Shown here: piece by piece, positions 45,825 through 56,800 of the stretch
Layout: each line of letters opens with the position of its first letter
Position numbering within the stretch: the stretch's first letter is position 1
Program-made: the position numbers and the translations under genes
The notes under the pieces: model-generated
Told to the model about the DNA's origin: nothing
What the model saw: only the letters and a program-made list of their open reading frames with translations
The model's database searches: none
Source: Tetraselmis striata
Lineage: Eukaryota; Chlorophyta; Chlorodendrophyceae; Chlorodendrales; Chlorodendraceae
Reading direction: 5' to 3'
Length of the DNA: 64,000 nt
NCBI GenBank assembly: GCA_006384855.1
Contig: VCJN01003215.1
Coordinates: 1 to 64,000, forward strand

Positions 45825-45960
45825 CTAAACTAGTTCATGGGGTTTCCCAACAAAACAACTTACCTAGTGCGATCCGTGAGGTCTGTTGGTGGTTTCAACC
45901 GGTTGAGTTACCGGTACCATTATGTTTTAGTACGCGGGCTGCCCCCTCGCCATTTCGAGG
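45825..45960 (+). repeat. LTR-like repeat, copy 3, preceding a gag start
   Basis: 'gatctaaactagttcatggggtttcccaaca', 'ctgttggtggtttcaaccggttg' and 'ttttagtacgcgggctgccccctcgcc' match copies 1 and 2. It stops about 27 bp before the ATG at 45987, as expected for a retrotransposon 5' end. Confidence 0.55.
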
Positions 45961-45986
45961 CTGAGACAGCGAGAAGAGACGAGACA

Positions 45987-46440
45987 ATGGCCACCCCAGA
46001 CAACCAGCCACCACCTATCGACGGGGACGACCACGCGGGGCACCTACTGCGGTCGCACAGCCGACCCCGACAAGTGGTGCGCCGAGAGGCGAGAATCCTA
46101 CCTCGACATGTGAGTAGGCAACGAACAAGATGGTGGCGGCACTCCGCGGACTAATAACCGACCGAGTCGAGAAGATGTGTATGGAGTTCCAAAGGCGAGT
46201 ACATGCGGAAAGGATTCGCTCACTTTGAGGAGCGCACCAACCGTTCGCGTGCGGCGAAGCAGAAGATTAAGAAGGAGATGCGATCCGGTCATACCAGCGA
46301 CATGCCGGGACTTATGCCGAGCGATGTCAAGCCAACAAAGATCGGACGACTATCAAATACGAATACGGTATATCGACAAAATTCGGAATTGGTTTCGACA
46401 TGCGCGCGGACATCTGAAGTTCCACAATGTTAACCCGGAA
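45987..46440 (+). pseudogene. decayed retrotransposon gag, N-terminal part
   Basis: Begins MATPDNQPPPIDGDDHAGH. Alternative frames then give LITDRVEKMCMEFQRRVHA and HFEERTNRSRAAKQKIKKEM, so the reading frame is broken at least twice. Composition (charged, helical, with a disordered start) fits a gag N-terminus. Its continuation would be the gag core at 47101, beyond the LINE. Confidence 0.5.
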
Positions 46441-46504
46441 GGGCCCATGTGGGCGTGTTACGAATCGTCGGCATCGGTAACACGCACTAAAGCCTGGGGT
46501 ATAT

Positions 46505-47100
46505 ATGTTTAGGCGTCTTATGCGTCAAACCCGTTGCCACTGTACGGTGTGGGTGTCCCTGCGGGGGCTGTGGCCGGGCTTAACATTATGTTACAATTAC
46601 GCACCCGAGTATTTCCCACCGCCCGCCGATTGGCCCGGATTCATGCCATGCCTGAGCGGTTCCTTGAACACTGCCAAGCATGTGGCGGAGGTGAATCTGA
46701 GACTATCGAACATATGTTGGTGCAGTGCCCGCGGGTATCACCGTCATAATTTGGGGTTGTTGGTTCCGGAGGTTAGGGATTTTATTAGTAGTCATCAGGT
46801 TATTCCGTCAACACCTGAGGACTTAACTGCCTTTATTTGGGCGGGGTCCCCCCCCTCCCTTCACGGCGCCCTGGATTTTACTGGGGATGAGAAATTTTTC
46901 CCGCTATGGCGTCGGGCCCTCCCTCACATTGCTTTTTTTGTTGCACAAGTATCGCACTCCCGAAATGCTTTGCTCCGCGGGATGGGGCTTGCCCCAACTC
47001 GCATTACTCGAATGGGCCGACGCCCAAACGGGTAGGGCGGACCTTTCGTGGTCAGTGCCGGGTGTTTTCATGGCAGTGGTTTAGACGGTGACCCAACAGT
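46505..47100 (+). mobile_element. LINE ORF2 C-terminus, 5'-truncated
   Basis: Frame 46534-46749 gives LRTRVFPTARRLARIHAMP and the C-x2-C...H...C knuckle (HCQACGGGESETIEHMLVQC), a hallmark of the C-terminus of non-LTR retrotransposon polymerases. After a frameshift at about 46735 the protein continues HNLGLLVPEVRDFI ... [19 protein letters not shown] ... [11 protein letters not shown]-stop. No reverse transcriptase core is present. The 3' tail seen at 36905 is missing; sequence identity stops at 'caacagtgttgga'. Confidence 0.75.
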
Positions 47101-47450
47101 GTTGGAAAAAAATGGAAGAGGGTATGGTTCGAGAATTATGCGGTCGTACACCGGCAAAGCAAGCCCTTGTCAATTTGGATCGCGCTACACAACGAACTAC
47201 AGTACATAAGTACGCGAATTATTTTCGCGAGCAATTACAGGAGCTGCCACATCGGCACGAGGCTGACAACGTACACGATTTCCAACGCGGGCTGAAGCCC
47301 TGGATTCGGAAGGAAGTTGCCCTCAAGAACCCTAAGACCCGAGCAAATGCCGTACAATCAGCCATGGCTACTGTAGAGTTTGCAAAACGCGAGGCCGATT
47401 GCGACACCCGTCGCGGAATTGCTGACGAGTACACTCGTAATGTACAGTGA
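47101..47450 (+). CDS. Ty3-type retrotransposon gag core domain fragment
   Basis: Open frame from about 47111 (MEEGMVRELCG) with the arrangement of the retrotransposon gag domain (PF03732): ALVNLDRATQRTTVHKYANY, FREQLQELP, FQRGLKPWIRKEVAL, AVQSAMATVEFAKREAD. It ends at a stop without a CCHC knuckle or protease. The start abuts the LINE end. Probably a dead fragment. Confidence 0.75.
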
Positions 47451-47929
47451 TGCGGCTACGGTTGTGTTGTCTGGAAGCAACCAGAAGTAAGGAAACTTCT
47501 GTGAGCTCAATCCAGTAACTATATGTGTGGCCTATTTATGCCACAGCACTTAGTACCGGATTCCCGATATATAGGAAACCCGGTAATTATTGACTAGCCA
47601 CGAGGCAGGACACCTTGACGTAGGTACTCGTAGTCGCGAATAGCCAGTCTACTAGGACTAGCGGTGTTATACATGCCTGGAGCATGGAACACTACACAAG
47701 GAGGGGCGCTCACCTTGAAGCCCTAGCAAGGATGGAGGCTTAGATGCGCAGTGTGGGAGTGCACGGGCTCACGGGCACACCTCGACTGATTGCTGCGCCA
47801 CCTTTTAAGCGTTGCAGAAGTAGTCCGTGACCCCGCGAGCTACCGTTCGCGCCTCTAGCCACGGGAGCTATGTCGATCGCCGCAGATTGACATCGACCGA
47901 CACCCCAGCCGCCTAGACACGCCCCGCCC
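47451..47929. other. spacer between gag fragment and satellite array
   Basis: No gene or repeat match seen in the window. Confidence 0.35.
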
Positions 47930-50480
47930 TAGTGCAGTGAAGCGCGACCGAGCCCATGTTGGTATCGGTGGTATAGGCCAGCGAACGATGAGCAGCCGTA
48001 GTAACCTCGTACCGGTGGTACCGATGCACCGCGCCCGGCCGCGATGCGTACGCCTACACCGACAAATCGGGACTGGCAGCTTGTAGCGCCGCTAGTGACG
48101 CCCCGCCATGCGCAGCGTGTATACGCTGCAAGCCTCCGAGACGCTAGATAGGGCACGTTACGCTCAAGTAAGGTGCCGGGCATACGCACACGCGGGCCCT
48201 TGCGTGCTGTGGGGTGGGGGTCTATTCGCACCGGTAACTAGACCTAGCTTACATGCAGTGGGTCGCGCGCTGGTGCTTGATGACGTCTCGACGAGCAGTG
48301 CGACTGCGTATACATGTACCGGTACGTATACGCGTCGGCGTACACCTGGCTGGAGTAGCCGGTGTTATCCCGGACACTGCCGGTGTCTCCGGCGTAAACC
48401 TCAATCACCTCTTGAGTAGCAGCCGGAGTAACATCATACATACCGCCGCATGACATACGATCGCGTGTACATATGGCATGTGCGCCCACACGACGGACCA
48501 TGTGGAGCGCCTGCAGGTTGTCCCTCTCCTGAGAACATCTCGTCGTATTATATATGCGGCGCGTACATGCGGGCATGCCCTACGGGGCCCGCGAGGCACT
48601 ATTTCTCGTTGCGCGCCGGCAACGTTGTGACAATTATTGTAACTATGCTGAAAAAACAATGCAGCCTCTCGTCTCTGCACCGCCATTGCACACCCACCTT
48701 TGTTTGTCTTTGAGTCTCGACCGACCGAGACTGTCGCAACGTATCCATCATGCGCACCCGTGGAGATCAGCACGGGGGTCCGAGAAGTACTCCGAATCAG
48801 CTTTACTACCGGCAGAAGAGCACGCTGCTGATGACGCCGCGATGAGCGCAACTGCGTACACGTTGTCTTACACCTAGTTGGACCGGCGGATGTTAATTCG
48901 GGCGCCGTTGTCTACGGCGTATTCTAAGTCTCTACAGAATGGCAGCCGAAGTGGCGCCGAGTAACCTCGTACCGTCGTGCCATACACGATCGCGATGCGT
49001 ACATGTACGCTCACACGGACCATGTTAACATGCAGTCGGTCCTTCACTTGATGTCGCCTCGTTGTACGCACCGCATGCACGTTGGCGAGACTTACATGAC
49101 CTACCTGTGAGGCGCTATTAATCGTCGTCCTTCGACAATGTATCAGGTCATACACGCCCGTGGAGATCGATACGGGGGTCGGAGTAGTACGTCGAACTAG
49201 CTTACCGGCAGCGGGTCACGATGCTGATGACGCCGTGTTGAGCGCAACTGCATACACGCCGGCGTACACCGAGCTGAACCAGCGGGTGTTTGTATATTTC
49301 GGGCGCCGTTGTCTCCGGCGTAACCTGAAATCTCTGAGAGGTGGCCAATGTAACATTGTACCATCGCGGGACGTACAATCGTGATGCGTACGGCCGTACG
49401 CTCGCTCGGGCGAAGTGTGCCGGCAGAGGACCTCTCGGCTGATTGCGACCCGCCGTACGCTGCGCGTACACGCCGGCGGGCCTTGCAAAGCATGCACGGA
49501 GCTAGTTTTCGTCGCGCTCCTAACAACGCCTATGCGTTGGCCATACGCACTCGGCGAGATCGGCACGAGGGGTTGGAGATTTACGTCAAACTAACTTGCC
49601 GGTAGCAATTCGGCTGTTGATAACGCTGCGATGGGCGCGATTGCGCACACACCGGCGTACATGTCGATGGACCAGCGAGTGGTTATATTTCGGGCGCCGT
49701 TGGCTACAACGTAACCTAAATGTCTGCAGAGGGACAGCAAACGGAGTAAACTCGTATTGATATCAGCGCGCCATGCACGATCGCGATGCGTACATCCGTA
49801 TTGGTACCAGCACGCGTGCTCGGACGAAGTTTACCCTGCAACTATTGCTTCGTACAGCCGCGACACGCACGATCGCGATACGTATTACGCGCAGCACTCG
49901 GCGGACGCAAGTAACTACGGGCAGAGGGTCCCTATGTAGATGACGCCCCGTCGTACGCGGAGCGTACTCGCCGGCGTGCTTCGCAGGACCCGCGAGGCGC
50001 TTGTTCTTGTTGCACCCCACCTATGCGTCGGGCTGAGGCACCCGCGGATACCGGCACGGGGGTCGAAAAAATGCAGAACTAGCTTACCGGCAGTAAATCA
50101 CTGACCTTGTTGATGGCGCTGCGATGAGCGCAGTTGCGTACACGCCGGCGTACACCTAGGTAGACCAGCTGCGGTTAAAACCGGGCTTCGTTGTCTACGG
50201 CGTAACCTAAATCTGTGATGGCAGCCGAAGTAACCTCGTACTGTCGCGCCACGCACGATCGCGATGCGTACGCTCATTCGGACGAAGTTACCGGGCAGGC
50301 GTTCCCTCGGCTAATAACACCCCGTCGTACGTGGTGGCGTAACCACCGGCGTGCCTTGCATAACCTGTACGGCGCTACCTCTCGAGGCGCTCCACCGATA
50401 GGTGGATCATACGCACCGGGCGAAATTGGCATGAGGAGTCGGAGCAGTACCTCGAATTAGGGTACCGGCAGCGTTTCAAC
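47930..50480. repeat. diverged tandem satellite array
   Basis: A recurring string of blocks, 'cgatcgcgatgcgtac', 'gatgacgcc...cgtacgc', 'gagcgcaactgcgtacacgc', 'cggcgtacacctag', 'gggcgccgttgtctacggcg' and 'taacctaaat', appears about six times. The 'gatgcgtac' block falls at about 48041, 48465, 48990, 49376, 49780 and 50255, so the unit is about 390-525 bp. Copies differ by many substitutions and indels. No open frame is kept between units. Confidence 0.75.
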
Positions 50481-50514
50481 TGTTGATGATGATGCCATGG
50501 GCGTCACTATGGTG

Positions 50515-51197
50515 GCGGAATATTGCTCGCGGGGGAATTAAAACATTGTCGCCCGGATATATAGCCCCGCCCGAGACCGACTACGAATGGTTCAACGAGG
50601 GCAGAGGTGGCCGTCACCGCAACGCGGCTGGCCAAGTGGGCTGCGGTAGCCCACCCCGTCCGCAATTCGGCACCGGCCACGGGGTCGATACCGAGCGGGC
50701 AGTTGGACGGCCGCGGCCATCGGTAAGATGTAGTGGTGCACCGCCGTGTGAGCGATTTTCGAACAGTCTTGGGTCAAGTTTCATGCGACCCCCAACACGG
50801 CACGTGCCACGTTCGTATTGCCGACGTGGTTCTCGTTACCGTGGTGAAAACCGCTCGCTGGGGCGGAATATTGCTCGCGGGGGAATTAAAACATTGTCGC
50901 CCGGATAGTCCCGCCCGAAACCGACTACGAATGATTCAACGAGGGCGGAGGTGGCCGTCACCGCAACGCGGCCGGCCAAGTGGGCTGCGGTAGCCCACCC
51001 CGTCCGCAATTCGGCACCGGCACCGAGCGGGCAGTTGGACGGCCGCGGTCATCGGTAAGATGTAGTGGTGCACCGCCGTGTGAGCGATTTTCGAACAGTC
51101 TTGGGTCAAGTTTCATGCAACCCCCAACACGGCACGTGCCACGTTCGTACTGCCGACGTGGTTCTCGTTACCGTGGTGGAAACCGCTCGCTGGGGCC
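50515..51197. repeat. tandem duplication, two near-identical units of about 347 bp
   Basis: Unit 1 (50515-50861) and unit 2 (50862-51197) agree almost base for base from 'gcggaatattgctcgcgggg' to 'gaaaccgctcgctggggc'. Differences are a 6-7 bp loss near 'cccggatatatagcccc', a 13-bp loss of 'ccacggggtcgat' and a few substitutions. High identity points to a recent event, or an assembly duplication. Confidence 0.85.
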
Positions 51198-51209
51198 CGC
51201 GGGTTACTC

Positions 51210-51578
51210 GTGGGTTACTTTCGGCAGGCAAGGGCTATGTTTACGCTCCCGGACGGGCACCTCGCGTCGCGAAAGCGACCGGAACCGCAGCAGCGCATTT
51301 TTAGCGGCCTCACTAAGCGGGGCGTCGTGCGAATGCACTTGCTTGTTGTGTTGCTAGAGGGCAGTGCCCCGCAGGACGTCGACATGCTTCGCATGATAGG
51401 CAACAAACGTGTCGTGGTTTACCTATTCTGGCGCGGACAATGGGATGGCGATGGGATTTGTGCGCGAGCTGCGCGGGGCGATGAAGTGACACCGGCGTGC
51501 CTAATGGTGTATATGCTCAACGTGCGTGCAATTTGCCATCTGGAGCAGTTGGTCACGCTGCTGAATGGACAATCCTAG
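51210..51578 (+). CDS. unrecognised ORF, 122 codons
   Basis: Begins in the sequence following the tandem duplication. It has a hydrophobic middle (VVRMHLLVVLLEG, NKRVVVYLFWRGQW) and a helical end (CHLEQLVTLLNGQ). Codon use is less GC-rich than the host genes. It could be a piece of a mobile-element protein; no family recognised. Confidence 0.3.
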   Translation: MGYFRQARAMFTLPDGHLASRKRPEPQQRIFSGLTKRGVVRMHLLVVLLEGSAPQDVDMLRMIGNKRVVVYLFWRGQWDGDGICARAARGDEVTPACLMVYMLNVRAICHLEQLVTLLNGQS

Positions 51579-52679
51579 GGAAATTGGCGGCCAACCCGGA
51601 AGCACAGCGCCTCAGGTTGTCATCAAAGGAAACCTATGATGACTGGGCACTTTCCTGCGGTTTTATAGTGACATAGATGTGTCGCCCCTTCATGCAACGG
51701 TGGGACTTCTGCGACCATTTATTGCGCACTGCATTATGACTTCAAACACCAGCCTACAACGGTAGGAGGTAGAGTAGCCGCTAGCAGTGACTAGCATGGG
51801 CGCCGGCATCGGTCGCTCGCTGTCAGGCGCCGGTTGGTCGCTCGCAAATCCATGCCAGGAGGCTGATGTTAGAGAATTGCAAATGGTGGTTGCAAAACGG
51901 GCTGCGCACGCAAAGCCCGGCACACGTCTAGCACTCGCCTCAGTCGAATTCCGCAGTATTTACGGGCGGGGATTCAACCTCAGCCGGTCATATGGTTTCC
52001 GCCAGCCGTAATGCCTAGTGTTAAAAAAAAAACTTAGGCTGCCTGAGGAGGGGGTGCAGCGCTGCTTCGGATAAACTATTCTCTAGGATGCGTCCATACC
52101 ATTTGACCCAGCCACAGATGTGCAGATTTGCAGAGATGCACAATCCCCACATCCTTACATTCGCATGTACGTTGATGTCGAAAAAATGTGGACAGTAGGC
52201 AAGAGGCTTTTTCTTATATTCCATATGGCATCGCATCATCATTAGCATGCCAAACCAGTGCAGCTAATAGAACAACATCTGAAGGTATTCCGCCCCCCGC
52301 GACGTGCGTGCGGCTTCTTGCTCACACCTTCAACTACACCGGAGATGAGGCGAGCTAAATTTTCTGACAAGCCTTGTGCCGGATTTTCAGTAGCATTTAA
52401 GCAAACATATCTCTAGGCGTATCCCGACGCGGCAGCCTGCACCGCAGACATTTCGGCACGGGCTCCCCGCCATTCGGGCCAGAAGTCGCCTTCCACTTGG
52501 CTATATCAAAGTCGGATATCAAAGTCGGCGCTTTATCGCGAAGGTGGGCCATTGGGCATGTAGAGAGGATGCAATGGACGCGTATTTTCGCACATATGTG
52601 ACACATATTATGCTGTGGATTCGGAATTTATAATTACAAGCCAGCATTCAGTGCCGCGTCGCGCGGCGCGCGACACATG
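51579..52679. other. intergenic, no gene seen
   Basis: Mixed composition, short frames only, with an A10 run at about 52023. Confidence 0.4.
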
Positions 52680-53040
52680 CAGCATCATAACCTCGTGCCG
52701 TCGTGCCGTGCACGACCGCGCTGCATGAGCCTACACGGACGAGTTTTTCCGGCTTAATGCCTTCTCCGCTGATGACGCCCGGCTGTACGCAACGCGTACA
52801 CGCCGGCGTACCTCGCAGGTCTTGCGAAGGGTTTGTTTGAGGGTGCCCCACCAATACGCCAGGCAACAGCACTGGCAAGGATCGCATAATGGTACGGGGA
52901 GCGCACCTAGAACTCACATCCTGGCGGCGACCTCGCCGCTGATGACGCTACGTAATACGCGCAGCTTCGTACACGTCGGCGTACATTTAGCATACCAAGC
53001 GGGTGTTAAAACGGGCGCAGTTGTCCGCGGCGTAACCTAA
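52680..53040. repeat. detached piece of the satellite family
   Basis: Carries 'gatgacgcccg.ctgtacgcaacgcgtacac', 'gccggcgtacctcgcagg', 'acgtcggcgtacatttagc' and 'gtccgcggcgtaacctaaaa', as in the 47930-50480 array, 2.2 kb away from it. Confidence 0.65.
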
Positions 53041-53328
53041 AAGTATGAGAGTGGAGTATGTTGGGAGTCAGTAGATCTAAAGCATTGGGTTCTCTTCGAT
53101 AATATCGAATATCGATGAAGCTAGAGCCGGCACCGAAGTCCATCTATCCTCAGATGGACTGGCTACAAATAGTGTGCGGCAGGGGCCACTTCGAGCAAAC
53201 ACTGTAATGTACTTTGTTTACAACTCAATTGACTGTGGTGAAGCCCCTCCATAAGTATGAAACCCTGCTGAACGGTGCAGGCCATACGAGCAGAGGATTT
53301 CCCCTGGCTACCAGTAGGCTTCGTGAGG

Positions 53329-53550
53329 TAGTCGCTAGTAGTCGCTACCGTAGCAGGGCTGCGCCCGCGAGTCGCTAGTCGGCCCCGCGCGGGCGGCTCT
53401 TAAAAATGTTATTATATCCTTAAACAATCAATCTTCCTTACATGTGCAAAATTTGATTCGATATTATTATTTCATTAAAACACTACCTGTACGATAGATA
53501 AAATATAGCGACTATATACTCGCGCCTCGCGGCGCGATATAGTCGCTATT
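53329..53550. repeat. hairpin with TAGTCGCTA arms
   Basis: TAGCGACTATAT at 53506-53517 pairs with ATATAGTCGCTA at 53537-53548, and the inner CGCGCC/GGCGCG arms pair as well, giving about 18 bp of stem with a 3-nt bulge and a short loop. Further TAGTCGCTA copies stand at 53329, 53339 and 53369. Confidence 0.7.
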
Positions 53551-53831
53551 GCTCCCGCCTGCGAACTGACCGCCGAACGTACGGCGGGTACCGGTAGCTA
53601 CAGCCTGTAATCCTCAGTCGCTACCGCAGCCGTGCAATTCTTGCCCGTGCATGCCGCCACCGGTCGTCGCGCTTCCGATGAGGCCACTCACCCGCCACCC
53701 CCCGCGCACATCGGCAGCAGCGGTTTAACATCGCACAGATCTCATACGGTGGGGAGGATCCCAGGACTGCTGGAGCAACCCGTATCTAATTCCGCCGCCC
53801 CTGAACTAGCACACCTGGAGCGTTAGGGAGG

Positions 53832-56800
53832 ATGGCGCTGTTGGAGAGCGCGACCGTCCTCCAGGTCCCCCCCCCCCCCCCCCTCTCCGTCCGCTCCTCC
53901 GTGCCCATTCCCTCGAGCTAAGCTGCCCCACTCCGGCTACTCGCAAAAGGGCTCTATGTCTAACTGCCAGCAGCCAAACACGTGCTGGTCTGATACGGGT
54001 ACAGCCACAGGGCATGGCCACCCAAGGGCTTCCAGGCCCTCTGCGTGGATCAACTCGCGCGCTGCTGCTGCCGCTACTGTCAAACTTGCATCCGCCGCCC
54101 GCCAGCCTCCCCCGCGTCTCTGCGCGCCACCGATCCCCGTGCTCCCCCCATCCAGCGCCCAGTGACGCCCTGCACAGCCGCTCTCCATCAGTGATCACTC
54201 CGCTGCCCTCAACGCCGCCTCCCGCTCGCCCTGCCTCTGTCAGGCCCTGGGGGGCGCTGCCTTTGCAGCGGACAAGCTGCTGTCGATGGACGCGCCCTGG
54301 TGGGCGTACGCCGGCTTTGCGGTGCTCGTGATGGCGGCGATGGAGCTGCTGTGCTTCCTGGTGCCCCACATCGGCGCCGCAGTGCTGGCCCTGCAGGCAC
54401 ACCCCCCCCCCCCCCCCCCCTCTCCCCCCCCCCCCCCCCTCCCCATCCCCTTCCTTGGGCTATACCTCGGACGGCTATGTACCACTTACCCCCCCCCCCC
54501 CCCTCAAACTCTCACACTCCTGCCCCCATCTACACTGCCATGTGGTCTCCTACTCCCCGCTAAGGCTCCTTCCTGAGACCCGCCCCGCGCTCCCGCAGGG
54601 GCGCAAGGCCGCGGCCGCGATCCCGGTGCGCGGCAAGCACCTGGACGCCTTCAGCCCCACGGACCGCGCCTTCATCGCCTTCAACCGGCTCACCACGCCG
54701 GTGTTCACCTTCCACGCGCTGCGGTTCCTGTGGTCCAGCCCGCACATCCTGCGCAGCCAGGCGGACGCCACGCTGGCGTCCACCGCGGGCGCGCTGGTGG
54801 CGCTCTTTGTGGCGTACGACCTCACGTACTGCCTCTTCCACCGCGGGCTGCACCACCGCAGCGTGTACCGCCACGTGCACAAGCACCACCACCGGCAGAT
54901 GGCGCCCTCGCGCGGCAACGCGGACGCCGTCAACGTGCACCCGCTGGAGTACCTGCCCGGCGAGTACAACCACCTTCTGGCCATCTGGGCGGTGTCGCGC
55001 CTGATGCCGCTGCACGCCGGTAGCCCCCCCCCCCCCCCCCTCCCCCCTTCCCCGGCCGTATAGACTGAGGCGTTTCGATCCCCCCTCCCCCCCCCCCCCC
55101 CCTTTCTCTCCCCTTCCCTACCAGTAAATAAATCACTATAAGATGTACAGAAACAAACCAGTCTGTTAGGATGGAACTCCCGCGATTGAGAATGGGGATA
55201 GAATAGAATAGAATAGAATAGAAACTGTGTTGATGGTTTGGATTATTATGAAATATATCTGACAGATACATCTTTATTTGTATTGCGAATCGATCTGGGA
55301 TAGCACTGAGGACATGGTTTGGGTTTTGTTTTGGCCATATGTACTGGAAAGTGCACGTGCATTGGTTGAAATTAGAGAGTGATACAGGAAGGCGGACCGG
55401 TGCACGGCGATAAGACGACGACGTTGATTGTACTACACTCGGAACGCGATTACGTGTATTAGCAGGAGTACGCCTGGTGTTGTGTAGTATCGGGCAGTAT
55501 ATCCCTAGGATACATGGCAGCAATATTGCACACGAAGGATTACGTTGTATTCCTATGGCGTCCATAACAGTATATCACGATGGACCTTTAGCAATAACAA
55601 GAAGATGAAGTAGAATAATACCATAATAGAATAGAAACAGGGGGGAAACGCTAGGAGGGTGGCAAAAACTACACCGCCGCACCGCCGTTTGATCTCTCGC
55701 CACCTCCGCGCTAGTATATGAAATTACTCACATGTTTGAGCACACCGCGGAATTACGATGTGATGAAACAATTGAGACCTGCGCGCATGTTTGAGCACAC
55801 AGAAACGGCACGGTCTGCGTGGCCTGCCGCTGTCTCTATGCAGAGGCGGTTTGCCCCGTGGCTGCTCCGCCCCCGTATTTGCCCATAAGCCGCCCGCCAA
55901 CGGCTGCAGGGAATGTCGGCCATGGCGGCAGGGCGCCACCAACTGGTATCCGTCCCTATTGTCTGGCGGCGCCCTTTTCATGCTGCGGGGTGCTGGCTGA
56001 TGATTGGGTGGCGACACGGTAGTAAGAACAATGCCAATAAGGGCCCGCCCTGCCTGCCTGTCAAAGGTCAGATTTAGAGGAAGGTACAGTGTAAGTATAG
56101 CGCAGGTTCCTACAGGTTGCCAGCAAGCCCAACTTCTGGCTTTTAGTATGGGCTCTTGTAGGTGAGTTGGCACCCGTAGACCGGCCAATGCAATCGTACC
56201 AAACCAGGTGCGACTCTGAAACATCAGAGGGCTCAGGCTGACAGCACGACCAGCCAGGACGAGGTGCAGAATATGTCGATCCGCAAACTCTGCATGCTGT
56301 GCAAGGCACCAGCGCGGGCTTGTTGACCCCCCCCCCCCCCCCGGCACCCGCCTGCCCGCCGCGGCACAGGAACGGCGCTCTTCTTCATCGTCATCGGCGG
56401 TGTGATGGCCTCTCTGAACCACACGCGGCTGGACATCAAGTCGCCCCTGCTGACGAGCGTCTACCAGGTGAATCTGCCCCCCCCGGACCCCAAACCCCTC
56501 CCCTCTTGGTAGTACGTGGTCTTGTACGAGTAGCTGCGGCATGTTATACACGGAAGGTTGGCATGTCGCTGCGGCAGCGCCACGTGGGCAGGTTCACATA
56601 GAACAAGCGGTACTTGTTTGTTATCGGCAGCTGATGTGTTAATAATTAAGGAATGCAATGCTCATTCCGTAGGATTAAATACGGTCCGCGGGGCCAAAGA
56701 GCACTGAAGTGTTTTGCACTTTCGCGTCGGAATGTTTGTGATGTATTTGTGCTTTATTCTGAATTATTTCTCTCTTTCAATAGTTTTCCCACTCCACGAG

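Noticed and set aside
47930-50480. CRISPR-like array
   Set aside because: Units of about 400 bp without short constant repeats and equal spacers, in a eukaryotic genome.
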